Assembly (NCBI GenBank): GCA_045638525.1
Contig: JAZUBQ010000001.1
Span: forward strand, 62,001 to 126,000
Length of the DNA: 64,000 nucleotides
Direction: 5' to 3'
Origin: SIG452 sp045638525
GTDB lineage: Bacteria > Bacillota > Clostridia > UMGS1840
The position numbers were made by a program, and so were the translations under genes. Numbering within the stretch: the first letter of the stretch is position 1; each line of letters begins with the position of its first letter. The notes beneath the pieces were generated by a model. That model saw only the letters and a list, made by a program, of their open reading frames with translations. It searched no databases and was not told the DNA's origin. This document shows positions 31,406 through 40,290 of the stretch, piece after piece.

Positions 31406-32785
31406 ATGAAACGATTGCGCTTGTCCCTTAGCATCTTAATTTGTAAAATTCTGATTCTTATGGGAAAACTGTTGGGCAAAAAAGGCTCCTCTGCACCGGG
31501 CAAGTTTGCTCTTAAAATTTGTCCCGATGCCATGCGGATGCTCTCAAAAAATGTTTCCTATGAAATCATCTGCGTGTTAGGCACCAACGGAAAAACTACC
31601 ACTAACAATATGATTGCTTCCCTTTTGGAGCAAAACAAGTTTAAAATTATTTGTAACCGGGTCGGTGCCAATATGTTGGACGGCGTTGCAACCGCATTCA
31701 TCTCGGCAACTAATCTTGCCGGAACCAAAAAGGCAGATTATGCTGTTTTGGAAATTGATGAAGCAAGTGCAAAGCTGGTGTTTGACCATATCACCCCCGA
31801 TGTGATTGTGGTAACCAATTTATTCCGTGATCAGATGGACCGCTACGGAGAAATTGAACAAACTCTGGCACAGTTAAAACTCGCCATTGACAAAGCTCCC
31901 GAAGCGATGCTTTGCTTAAATGCCGATGACCCCATGAGCAGCTATTTCACAAAAGCAACCGAAAATCGAACGGTAACCTTCGGTATTTCACAACCGGTTG
32001 CAAAACCGCTTTCGGAAACAAAAGAAGGCAGAAACTGTCCTCTTTGTTCTCATCCGCTTACCTATCAGTTTTATCACTATAATCAGTTGGGCAACTATGC
32101 TTGTTCCCATTGCGATTTTGTGCGCCCAACCCCCGATTATTATGCCGAAGACATTGTGTGCGAACCGAAAATCCGTTTCCGCTTAAACGGCACACAGCTG
32201 ATTGAAACTGACATTTTCGGATTTTATAACATCTACAATATGCTGGCGGCAATTACGGTATATGAGCTGTTGGAACCGGGCACCCAAAACTATACCGAAT
32301 TATATAGCAGCTATACCCCACAGACCGCACGAATGGAATCTTTCCACTTCCGAAAACCTGTCATTTTGAATCTTGCAAAAAATCCGGCAGGTTTTAATCA
32401 GGCAATTTCCACCATTTTAAGTGATCCCCGTAAAAAAGCCGTGGTGATTGGCATTAACGATATGCCCTCTGACGGATGTGATATTTCCTGGTTATATGAT
32501 GTGGATTTTGAAGCTTTAAAAGATTGCAGTGCCTACGGTGCTGCCGGAAAGCGTTGCTATGACATGGCTCTTCGTCTGTATTATGCCGATGTATGCGAAA
32601 GCCCGAAAATTGACAAAAACCCCGTTCCCATGGCATTGGAATTTTTACAGACCGATTGCCAGGTGGTTTACGTTCTGGTAAATTATACTTTGATTTTCCA
32701 GGCAAAGGATGACCTGCAAAAAGCAGAAAAAGCATTTTTAAAATCCAATAAAAAGCAGAAAAAGGGGGAAACATCATGCAATTAA
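31406..32785 (+). CDS. murT: MurT-like lipid II isoglutaminyl synthase ligase subunit
   Basis: 459 aa Mur-ligase relative. In Firmicutes MurT with GatD amidates the alpha-carboxyl of D-Glu in lipid II. The ATP loop VLGTNGKTTT is at 57-66; an inserted zinc ribbon has C211, C214, C233 and C236 (CPLC ... CSHC); the C-terminal DUF1727 part holds NDMPSDGCDISWLYDVDFE, whose Asp359 in the DISW motif corresponds to the residue thought to complete the GatD catalytic triad. A hydrophobic segment near residues 8-20 may associate with the membrane. It overlaps gatD by 10 bases, which implies coupled translation. Confidence 0.92.
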   Translation: MKRLRLSLSILICKILILMGKLLGKKGSSAPGKFALKICPDAMRMLSKNVSYEIICVLGTNGKTTTNNMIASLLEQNKFKIICNRVGANMLDGVATAFISATNLAGTKKADYAVLEIDEASAKLVFDHITPDVIVVTNLFRDQMDRYGEIEQTLAQLKLAIDKAPEAMLCLNADDPMSSYFTKATENRTVTFGISQPVAKPLSETKEGRNCPLCSHPLTYQFYHYNQLGNYACSHCDFVRPTPDYYAEDIVCEPKIRFRLNGTQLIETDIFGFYNIYNMLAAITVYELLEPGTQNYTELYSSYTPQTARMESFHFRKPVILNLAKNPAGFNQAISTILSDPRKKAVVIGINDMPSDGCDISWLYDVDFEALKDCSAYGAAGKRCYDMALRLYYADVCESPKIDKNPVPMALEFLQTDCQVVYVLVNYTLIFQAKDDLQKAEKAFLKSNKKQKKGETSCN

Positions 32786-33504
32786 AACTCATCCATCTGT
32801 TTCCCGAACTTTTGAATCTGTCCGGAGACCGCGGCAACATTATGGTCTTGCAAAAACGGTGCCGGTTACGAAACATTGAACTTTCCGTAGTCCCCGTTTC
32901 TTTTGATGATGAAATTTCCCTTTCGGATGCGGATTTCATTTATCTGGGCAACGGCAGTGAAAAGGATTTACTGCGTATCTGTAACAAACTGCAGGAAGCA
33001 AAAGAAGAACTCATCGGTTTCCGGGAAAAAGGCGGCGTGATTTTAGCAGTTGGAAACTGCTATCCCATGCTTGGAACCTCCTTTTCCATTTCGGACGAAG
33101 AACATCCGGGCGTTGGTCTGATGGACATAAAAACCATTCCATCCAATACCCGTATGACCGGCAATATCTCGGTCAACACGCCCTTTGGAGTGTTGGTCGG
33201 GTTTGAAAACCACTCCCAAAAAACACAACTTGGACCTGCCGTGTCTCCTCTGGGAACCGTGTTAAGCGGTTTTGGAAATAACGGCAGTGATAAAACAGAA
33301 GGTGCCCTCTTTAAAAACATCTGCGGTACCTATCTGACAGGACCGCTTCTCCCCAATAATCCGGAGCTTGCAGATCTACTCTTAGAAAAAGCACTCCGAC
33401 AAAAATATAACAGCATAGAAGAACTTTCCCCCATCCCTTCCGACTTGGAAAATCTTGCGAAAGGATATCTCTTAAATTATGATAACAGAACTCACAAAAG
33501 ATAG
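32776..33504 (+). CDS. gatD: GatD-like glutamine amidotransferase subunit, catalytic residues replaced
   Basis: 242 aa, CobB/CobQ-type class I amidotransferase fold. Overall match to GatD is good (FPELLNLSGDRGNIMVLQKR, VGFENHSQKT, GFGNNGSDKTEG). But the nucleophile elbow, ICGGYQFLG in Staphylococcus aureus GatD (Cys94), reads AVGNCYPMLG here: the aligned position is G93, with a Cys two residues later (C95). The catalytic His (His189 in GTYLHGP) is Thr188 in GTYLTGP. Both changes were read directly from the codons. The protein may not hydrolyse glutamine in the usual way. It lies between murT and femX with overlaps on both sides, so it is under selection to be made with them. Confidence 0.85.
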   Translation: MQLKLIHLFPELLNLSGDRGNIMVLQKRCRLRNIELSVVPVSFDDEISLSDADFIYLGNGSEKDLLRICNKLQEAKEELIGFREKGGVILAVGNCYPMLGTSFSISDEEHPGVGLMDIKTIPSNTRMTGNISVNTPFGVLVGFENHSQKTQLGPAVSPLGTVLSGFGNNGSDKTEGALFKNICGTYLTGPLLPNNPELADLLLEKALRQKYNSIEELSPIPSDLENLAKGYLLNYDNRTHKR

Positions 33505-34534
33505 AATCGAAGAATATGAAGCCTTTAACCGGGCTCACCCCAAAGGACATTTTATGCAATCTGTTCTGTGGGGACAAATGAAACCGGACTGGAAAAACGT
33601 CATTTTGATTTCCACCGATGAAAATAACAAAATCAAAGGCGCCATCAATGTGTTAATCCGTCCCGTTCCCGTAATCAAACGCACCATCATGTATTCCCCC
33701 AGAGGGCCCGTTTGTGATTTGGATGACAAAGAAACCTTAAAAGAACTTGCCGACGGTGTGAAAGCCCTTGCAAAAAAACACAAAGCATATGTGTTTAAGG
33801 CTGACCCTGACGTAAAATCCGACAACGAACTGTTCAAACAGAACTTAAAAGATGCCGGCTTTAAAATCATCCCCGGAAATAAAAACTTTGAAGGAATTCA
33901 GCCCTGCTTCGTGTTCCGTCTGGATGTGAAAGACAAAACCGAAGAAGAAGTATTTGACATTTTCCATTCCAAAACCCGTTACAACATCCGTCTTTCCGTG
34001 AAAAAGGGAGTAACGGTTCGTCTGGGTGGAAAAGAAGATGTGAAAGATTTCCAACGTCTGATGGAAGAAACCGGCCAGCGTGACGAATTTGTGGTGCGTC
34101 CTGCTTCCTATTTTGAAAAAATGCTGGAAGTATACGGTGACGATGCCCGTTTGTATATGGCAGATTTTGAAGGAAAACCCATCGCCGGAACTCTCGCCAT
34201 CTACTACGGCAACAAAGTTTGGTACTTATACGGTGCATCCGGAAATGCTTACCGCAATGTGATGCCCAATTATCAGCTGCAATGGGAAATGATTCGCTGG
34301 TCCATTGAAAAAGGCTGTGATATTTACGATTTCAGAGGAGTGTCGGGTGATTTATCCGAGGACAACCCCTTATACGGATTATATCGTTTCAAAAAAGGGT
34401 TCAACGGAGAATTTACCGAATTCTTGGGCGAAATCGAAATCGTGTTCTCTCCCTTTATCAACTGGGCAGTGCATCACGGTGAAAAAATCTTCCGTGAACT
34501 GCGCAGAAGAGTTTATCTGTTACGAAAAAAATAA
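33479..34534 (+). CDS. FemX/FemAB-type peptidoglycan bridge aminoacyltransferase
   Basis: 351 aa. FemABX proteins use aminoacyl-tRNA to add amino acids to the Lys side chain of lipid II. Two GNAT-like halves are visible; HFMQSVLWGQMK near residue 24, KTRYNIRLSVKKGV near 165, and the C-terminal YDFRGVSGD, PLYGLYRFKKGFNGEFTEFLGE stretch are the family hallmarks. No coiled-coil arm of the FemA type is obvious, so FemX-like (first residue addition) is more likely. It overlaps gatD by 26 bases and completes the murT-gatD-femX wall-modification set. Confidence 0.9.
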   Translation: MITELTKDRIEEYEAFNRAHPKGHFMQSVLWGQMKPDWKNVILISTDENNKIKGAINVLIRPVPVIKRTIMYSPRGPVCDLDDKETLKELADGVKALAKKHKAYVFKADPDVKSDNELFKQNLKDAGFKIIPGNKNFEGIQPCFVFRLDVKDKTEEEVFDIFHSKTRYNIRLSVKKGVTVRLGGKEDVKDFQRLMEETGQRDEFVVRPASYFEKMLEVYGDDARLYMADFEGKPIAGTLAIYYGNKVWYLYGASGNAYRNVMPNYQLQWEMIRWSIEKGCDIYDFRGVSGDLSEDNPLYGLYRFKKGFNGEFTEFLGEIEIVFSPFINWAVHHGEKIFRELRRRVYLLRKK

Positions 34535-34556
34535 AAAGGAATCCCGGGTATTTTCT

Positions 34557-35213
34557 ATGAAAATCAGATTACAATTTGAAAAAAACATCAAGTATATTTC
34601 TCATCTGGATTTAATGAAAGCAGTCCAGAAAATTTTAAAACGGACAGGATACCCTTTAAAATATTCCGAAGGGTTTAATCCTCATATGGTATTAAGCATT
34701 GCAAATCCCCTGCCCTTAGGCATTGTGGGCAAACAGGAATTTTTGGATTTTGAAATCAAAACCGATTCCCTTTCCTTTGGAGAATTAAAGGAAAAACTGA
34801 CCTTTGCAAGTCCGAAAGGAATTGTTCCCGTTGAAATTTTCACCGAAGACGGAACCGTCATCAAAAAACTCAAGAATTTTAATCTGACCACCAATGCTGA
34901 CTACGAGATTACCATCCGAACTGCAGAGGACAATAAAATTCGTGAATTTTTAGAACAAGAAACCATTTTGGTTGAAAAATTTTCCAAAGGAAAAACCAAA
35001 ACAATCGACTTAAAAGAACTGATTTTCCGCCACGAAATCACCGATACCGAAGATGGGATTACCCTCTTTTTAAACTGTGCCTGCGGAAACGAAAAAAACT
35101 TGAATCCTCTGCTTCTTTTGAAAGCGATGCGAAATGCAGGAATTGAAATTTCCGCATTTTTACCCGTTAGACTTGGCTTTTATGATGCAGACGGAAACGG
35201 TTTTGCCTCTTAA
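34557..35213 (+). CDS. DUF2344 (TIGR03936 family) protein, unpaired
   Basis: 218 aa from the ATG at 34557; the frame is open 84 codons upstream but overlaps femX and does not look like the family. The N-terminus KIRLQFEKNIKYISHLDLMKAVQKILKR, followed by PLKYSEGFNPHMVLSIANPLPLG, is the DUF2344 signature. In most Clostridia this domain lies next to or fused with a B12-binding radical-SAM protein and near RNase G and L21; none of these is in view. Its function is not established. It probably belongs to the same transcript as femX (22-base gap). Confidence 0.82.
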   Translation: MKIRLQFEKNIKYISHLDLMKAVQKILKRTGYPLKYSEGFNPHMVLSIANPLPLGIVGKQEFLDFEIKTDSLSFGELKEKLTFASPKGIVPVEIFTEDGTVIKKLKNFNLTTNADYEITIRTAEDNKIREFLEQETILVEKFSKGKTKTIDLKELIFRHEITDTEDGITLFLNCACGNEKNLNPLLLLKAMRNAGIEISAFLPVRLGFYDADGNGFAS

Positions 35214-35248
35214 TAATAACTTACAAACAGAACGGTGGTGAATTCCCT

Positions 35249-37450
35249 ATGAAAATCTTGCTTACCACAATGAGCATGGATATTGGTGGCGCAGAAACTC
35301 ATATTCTGGAACTGGCAAAAGAACTGAAAAGACTTGGTCACCAGATTTGGGTAGCTTCCGAAGGCGGTATTTTTGTGGAAGATTTGTTGCAACACGATAT
35401 CCCACATATCAACGCCCCCCTAAGCTCCAAAAAGCCGAAAGATATTCTTGCTTCTTACCGCATTTTAGGGAATCTGATTAAAACTGAAAAATTTGATATT
35501 GTTCATTCCCACGCCAGAATCCCCAATTTTGTGATACATATGCTGAAGAAACGCATGCGCTTTGGCTTTGTTTCTACGTTGCATTTTGCTTTTACCAAAA
35601 ATTCTTTTGTGGAAAAGTTTACCGTCTGGGGCGATAAATGTCTGGTTGTTTCTGAAGATTTGAGACGTCATCTGATGCAAAACAGCCACATGAAATTAAA
35701 AGACATCACAACCACAGTCAATGGCATTAACGAAAAAAGCTTTTCCGATTTAAACGTCGATCCTAAGTTGTTGCAGGAATTGGGATTACGGGAACAAAGC
35801 AAAAAAATTCTCTGCGTCTGTCGTTTGGAAAAAGGAAACTGCGACAGTGCTTATATGTTGGTTGAAAAAGCCGAAGAAATCAATAAAAAACTCAAAGACA
35901 CCCAGATTATTATTGTGGGTGATGGGGATGCTTTGGAAGATTTAAAAGCCAAAGCCGATGAGGTCAACAAAAAAGTCGGCTCCGACACCGTAATTTTAAC
36001 CGGCAAACGAAACGATGTCAACCGCATCATCGCTCTTGCCGATGTATTTGTCGGAATCTCCCGTGCAGCTTTGGAAGCAATGGCTGCCGGAAAAATTGTG
36101 GTATTAACAGGAAGTTACGGACATCTGGGTATTCTCACCGAGCATCAGTTGGATGCAATGAAGCAATCCAATTTCACCTGTCGGGGTCTGGAACTGCCCA
36201 CTGCAAATAAAGTTGCCCGTGCAGTCTGTGATGCCTACCGCATGGACAAAGAAAAAAAGGAAACAACCATTTCGCTTTTAAAACAAGCTGTTTTACAGGA
36301 CTATTCTGTTGCGAAAATGGCAGAGGATGCCTTACAGGTATATCAGACTCTGCTGTATGAAATCAAGCCCAGTGACATTGTTCTTTCCGGCTACTACGGC
36401 TTTCGTAACAGTGGTGATGATGCCATTTTAAAAATGATTATCCGTGACATCCGGGAGCATCATCCGAAAATGGGCATTACCATTTTATCCAACCGTCCTT
36501 CCGATACCAAACGAATCTACAAAGTCAATGCCATCAATCGCTGGAACTTTTTTGAAATCAGAAAAGCATTAAAAGAATCCAGGCTGTTTATTTCCGGTGG
36601 CGGAAGCGTGATTCAGGATTCTACTTCTACCAAGTCGTTGCTGTATTATCTTGCATTAATCACACTGGCAAAACACTATCAAAACAAAGTTATGCTTTAT
36701 GGTAACGGCATTGGTCCTGTCAGAAAAAAGAGCAACCGGAAACGCACCAAAGCTGTGTTAAACCGTGTGGACGTCATTACGCTTCGCGAAGAAGATTCTC
36801 AGGATACCTTAAATGAAATGGGAATTATCAATCCCAAAACTCTGGTTACCTGTGACCCGGTTATCGGTCTTCAGAATGTTGACACCGAACCTGCCGAAAA
36901 TCTGTTGTACCGCCATAACTTGTATGGTAAGTCTTACATCATTGTGTCGTTAAGAGAATGGAAAACTGTTCCGATTTTTGACTCGGAACTTCTGGAAGGC
37001 TTAAAAGAAATCAAACGCAAACATCAGTGCGAGTTGGTCTTTCTTCCGATGCAATACCCCAATGATGTTGCCATCAGCCAGAAATACGCAAAACTGACCG
37101 ATTCTGTATGCATCACAAAGCGTTTGTCTGCGGAAATATGCATCGGATTGGCAAAAGGCGCAAAAATGGCAATCGGGATGCGATTGCACCTGTTAATCTA
37201 TGCTTTTGTTGCAAACATTCCCTCCGTGGGACTTGCATATGACCCCAAAGTGGAAAGTGTGATGAAATATTTCGGGCAGGATACCTATCTTGGGTTATTG
37301 GAATTCACAAAACTAAACTTCACTGCAAAAGCAGATCGTTTGCTCTCTAACCGTGAAGAAATCTGTGCTGATTTATCCGTCAGATTACACGAATTGCAGG
37401 AAAAAAACAAAACCAATATCGAATGTGTATTCAAGCTGTTGGAAAAATAA
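35249..37450 (+). CDS. csaB: Glycosyltransferase (GT4) fused to polysaccharide pyruvyl transferase CsaB
   Basis: 733 aa. Residues 1-370 are a GT-B glycosyltransferase: MSMDIGGAETHILELAKEL at the N-terminus, IVHSHARIPN, and the donor-site ADVFVGISRAALEAMAAGK near 262-280. Residues about 375-733 are CsaB: SGYYGFRNSGDDAIL, LFISGGGSVIQDSTSTKS, YGNGIGPV, REEDS and the C-terminal GMRLHLLIYAFVANIP. CsaB puts a ketal pyruvate on the secondary cell-wall polymer, the ligand of SLH domains. Elsewhere CsaB is usually a stand-alone protein of about 360 aa. Two proteins with SLH or SLH-like repeats are encoded at 40-46 kb. Clear ATG but a modest ribosome site (GGTGG). Confidence 0.88.
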   Translation: MKILLTTMSMDIGGAETHILELAKELKRLGHQIWVASEGGIFVEDLLQHDIPHINAPLSSKKPKDILASYRILGNLIKTEKFDIVHSHARIPNFVIHMLKKRMRFGFVSTLHFAFTKNSFVEKFTVWGDKCLVVSEDLRRHLMQNSHMKLKDITTTVNGINEKSFSDLNVDPKLLQELGLREQSKKILCVCRLEKGNCDSAYMLVEKAEEINKKLKDTQIIIVGDGDALEDLKAKADEVNKKVGSDTVILTGKRNDVNRIIALADVFVGISRAALEAMAAGKIVVLTGSYGHLGILTEHQLDAMKQSNFTCRGLELPTANKVARAVCDAYRMDKEKKETTISLLKQAVLQDYSVAKMAEDALQVYQTLLYEIKPSDIVLSGYYGFRNSGDDAILKMIIRDIREHHPKMGITILSNRPSDTKRIYKVNAINRWNFFEIRKALKESRLFISGGGSVIQDSTSTKSLLYYLALITLAKHYQNKVMLYGNGIGPVRKKSNRKRTKAVLNRVDVITLREEDSQDTLNEMGIINPKTLVTCDPVIGLQNVDTEPAENLLYRHNLYGKSYIIVSLREWKTVPIFDSELLEGLKEIKRKHQCELVFLPMQYPNDVAISQKYAKLTDSVCITKRLSAEICIGLAKGAKMAIGMRLHLLIYAFVANIPSVGLAYDPKVESVMKYFGQDTYLGLLEFTKLNFTAKADRLLSNREEICADLSVRLHELQEKNKTNIECVFKLLEK

Positions 37451-37711
37451 ATTTTTAAGTAATAAAGGGACTGTAAAAAAAGTCCAGACCGCAAAAAAAG
37501 AGATAATACTATAAAACACAGATAGTATGAACACGCAGAAACATCTTGTTTTGGTGTGAATTCCATTTTTCTACGTTTTTTCTGACTTTTTGCTACAAAC
37601 AAACTTCGCCTCTCGACGTACCAATGTACACCTTCGGGTAACCGTACAATGCCTGTATACAGACATTGTACGCTCAGTTTGTTTATTCTGAAACATTTTT
37701 TCCATCCCCTA
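37451..37711. repeat. Non-coding stretch with a nested inverted repeat and 30-bp palindrome
   Basis: No gene seen. A 17-mer starting AAAGGGACTGTAAAA occurs at 37464-37480 and again in the terminator at 37714-37730. An outer repeat AAACAAACT (37597-37605) / AGTTTGTTT (37676-37684) encloses a palindrome at 37643-37672 (CGTACAATG, then CTGTATACAG, then CATTGTACG) with a single mismatched pair. It could be a small mobile or dispersed element or a structured RNA. Confidence 0.5.
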
Positions 37712-37757
37712 AAAAAGGGACTGTAAAAAACTCAGTTTTTTACAGTCCCTTTTATTT
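37712..37757 (+). terminator. Terminator after csaB
   Basis: 17-bp stem AAAGGGACTGTAAAAAA with its complement around CTCAG, followed by T-rich sequence. Confidence 0.85.
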
Positions 37758-37810
37758 TTATTGAATCTTTCAATAGCTATATAAAATTTTAATTTAATTT
37801 CTTTGCCATC

Positions 37811-37863
37811 AAAAATACCCCTTATGGTAGTTTTTTGTTCTTCTACCATAGGGGGTATTTTTT
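37811..37863. terminator. Terminator downstream of the GH89 gene (bidirectional)
   Basis: Long stem AAAAATACCCC-TTATGGTAG with its complement and a 12-base T-rich loop, ending in a T-run; on the minus strand it stops transcription of the GH89 gene. Confidence 0.85.
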
Positions 37864-37900
37864 GTCTATGATCCGTTCTTGTTAAGTTCTTTTACCAAGC

Positions 37901-40078
37901 TTACTTCCAAAACTTAATTGAATTTTCACAAGCTTTGCGTAAATCACCGGAGGGTTTGGTCTGATAATTTTCGGTAGACAAAGTGAACACATAATCCTGT
38001 TCGGTAAAGCTGATGTTGGGTTCCAAGCCCTGATTTTCTCTGCCGAAATGTAAGGACAACCAGGTAAAGTAAGCCATCCAACGCTTTTTATAGTAACCGG
38101 AGAGCATACCGTCATATTCACGGAATGCATAGTCTCTCAAACGGAAACGACCGGGTTTACCGCACCAGAGTGTCATCATATTTTTTACATTGTATTCAAA
38201 GATTCTCTTTTCAGTATCATTTTTACCGTAGTCTCTTGCACGCTGAATCCAAGCACCTAACAAGGTATGTTCATTGGTACGAACAACTGCTTCCTGCAGG
38301 TCGTAGAGTTTTAAGAAGCGACGTGCTGCTTTTTCAAATGCACTCTGTTTGCCTGCTTTATAGGTGGTTTTCATCTCTTCGATGATTTCCCAACCGTAGT
38401 CAGCATTCGCCTGACGGCACAGTTCCATCAAGTCAAAACGATAACATTCGTTATCTTTTAAGGTATCGTATTCTTCGAGCATCAGTTTGGTTGCTTCCTG
38501 CAGAATTTCGATGGGATACGGGCTACCGCCACGGGATTCAAACCAACCAACAGTACGAACATTTAAGTTGGGACAAGTACACAAGGAAGAAGATTTACTT
38601 GCATTGTATGCAAAGCCGTTCCACAGTGTGTAGATATTGTCGATTACCAAATCGTATGCTTTTTTGATATTTTCGTTGTAGTAACCGTATCTTGCCACAA
38701 AGAAACGTTCCACAAAATCTTCCTGTTTTAAAGGTTTCTGACGAATGGTATTGGAAGCTAAGATATCATACAGAATTTCGTCGGTTTCAAAGCCTTCCAT
38801 TGCCATACCGATACCTGCAACCATATCGTTGAGGGCATCAGGCTGCATTGCTTCAAACGGCTGATTTAAGAACTCGGGGATGTTACCTGCAAAACGCTGA
38901 ACACCACCAAAGTTACCAATCTGCATATACATCCAGGGATAACCGTCGTACATCTCGGTTGCAGTGGTATACACACGGTCACCGGATAAAAGACCGATTA
39001 ACACTTCATGTTTTTCCAACACATTTAAGAGTTCCTGTCTGGGATTACCAACCCAGCCCTGATAGAACCAAACATTACCATCGGAATATTTTTTCATTGC
39101 TTCCACATTCGCTTTGGAGTATGCCGCAATGTCAATACCGTCGATAATACCGCCTTCGTGGAAGGGGTCACCGCCATAGTAATGAATTTCACCAAAGTGT
39201 TCTTTGGTTTTTCTGTAATAAGCTTCTGCAAATTTTGTATATAAGGGATCGTTCACGTCGATGAGCGGAGGACGGTCACCTTTTTCGGCCAGATTCCAGG
39301 TTCCCTGTTCATAAACTTTTGCTTCGGGGAATTTTTCGCTGAAGTTATTGGGGACTTTACCGTAGAATGCAGGACGAATAACATCTGCACCGAAATCACG
39401 GAGTCTTTCGGTCATTTTATTTGCCAGTTCTTTCTGGTCTTCATACCACCAGTTGGGAATGTCGCCACCAAAATGGCTCATATTACCCATAATCTGCCAT
39501 GGCAGAGTGCCTGCACCACAAAGGTCATCGTTTGCTTCCTCGGCAGTGTAGCCAAGTTCCATTAAGGCATCTCTCCACACGATTTCGTGACCTAACTGGT
39601 TTAATACCAGGTTAACACCTGCCAAAAGCATCCAGTCAATGAGTTTTTCATACTTGTCCCATTTCCAGTAAATGCAAGTGTAAACGTAGGTACAATAATT
39701 CATAAAGTAACGGTATAAGAATACCGATTTATTTTCAATCACTTCTCCAACAACGGGAGGTTTTTTCGGTAACGCTTTTACGTCCTGAGTGATAGGACCG
39801 TAAAATACGTGACATTTTTCTTTTAAGTATGTATTGAACGCAACTGCTGCCGCAACACCGGAGGTTGCTTCAATTACAACTTTGCCGTCTTTGTCATAAA
39901 GTTTATACTGATCCATACCGGTTTTTTCTTCTGCAATCTGCTTGATTACAAAAGCATCACGATAAGTTTTTGAGCCGGTAACACGTTCAATTAAGTCCAG
40001 CACAGCCTCTTCTTTCAGGGTAGTGCCGAGGTTTTGTTTTTTGACTTGTGAAATTTTGTCGAACACTTTCTGATCCAT
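37901..40078 (-). CDS. Alpha-N-acetylglucosaminidase, glycoside hydrolase family 89
   Basis: 725 aa. GH89 (NAGLU-type) enzymes remove terminal alpha-linked GlcNAc, for example from gastric-type mucin glycans or heparan sulfate. Family hallmarks in order: FYGPITQDVKALP (about 92-104), YRYFMNYCTYVYTCIYWKWDKYEKLIDWML, LVLNQLGHEIVWRDAL, PNWWYEDQKEL, the catalytic-region IHYYGGDPFHEGG and WFYQGWVGNPR with CGAGTLPWQIMGNMS. No signal peptide or transmembrane segment, so it should act in the cytosol on imported oligosaccharides, unlike large secreted clostridial GH89 proteins. It has its own near-consensus promoter. No transporter is adjacent. Confidence 0.9.
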   Translation of the reverse strand: MDQKVFDKISQVKKQNLGTTLKEEAVLDLIERVTGSKTYRDAFVIKQIAEEKTGMDQYKLYDKDGKVVIEATSGVAAAVAFNTYLKEKCHVFYGPITQDVKALPKKPPVVGEVIENKSVFLYRYFMNYCTYVYTCIYWKWDKYEKLIDWMLLAGVNLVLNQLGHEIVWRDALMELGYTAEEANDDLCGAGTLPWQIMGNMSHFGGDIPNWWYEDQKELANKMTERLRDFGADVIRPAFYGKVPNNFSEKFPEAKVYEQGTWNLAEKGDRPPLIDVNDPLYTKFAEAYYRKTKEHFGEIHYYGGDPFHEGGIIDGIDIAAYSKANVEAMKKYSDGNVWFYQGWVGNPRQELLNVLEKHEVLIGLLSGDRVYTTATEMYDGYPWMYMQIGNFGGVQRFAGNIPEFLNQPFEAMQPDALNDMVAGIGMAMEGFETDEILYDILASNTIRQKPLKQEDFVERFFVARYGYYNENIKKAYDLVIDNIYTLWNGFAYNASKSSSLCTCPNLNVRTVGWFESRGGSPYPIEILQEATKLMLEEYDTLKDNECYRFDLMELCRQANADYGWEIIEEMKTTYKAGKQSAFEKAARRFLKLYDLQEAVVRTNEHTLLGAWIQRARDYGKNDTEKRIFEYNVKNMMTLWCGKPGRFRLRDYAFREYDGMLSGYYKKRWMAYFTWLSLHFGRENQGLEPNISFTEQDYVFTLSTENYQTKPSGDLRKACENSIKFWK

Positions 40079-40127
40079 AAAAATTACCTCTCTTTACTCT
40101 TTACAATAACAGAGTCTATTTGCCTTC

Positions 40128-40156
40128 ATTGTAGCAGAAAACAACCCCTTTGTCAA
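40128..40156 (-). promoter_or_regulatory. Promoter of the GH89 gene
   Basis: Minus strand TTGACA (40151-40156), 17 bases, TACAAT (40128-40133), about 50 bases before the ATG. Confidence 0.8.
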
Positions 40157-40239
40157 TACGAAAATCTGATTATTTCGAGCCGAAAATCTGCTGATTTCAA
40201 GTAAAGAAATTCAGAGTGTGACGATATCCTTTTTGGCAT

Positions 40240-40274
40240 AAAAAAGAAGAGAGAAACAAGTTCTCTCTTCTTTT
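40240..40274 (-). terminator. Terminator ending the secreted-protein array
   Basis: Stem AAAAGAAGAGAGAAC with its complement, short loop, then T-run on the minus strand, 17 bases after the stop codon of the 930-aa gene. Confidence 0.85.
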
Positions 40275-40290
40275 CGTTAAGGTTTAAAAA

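Noticed and set aside
34305..34556. 84-codon upstream extension of the DUF2344 gene
   Set aside because: Lies inside femX in another frame; the family N-terminus begins at the ATG of 34557.
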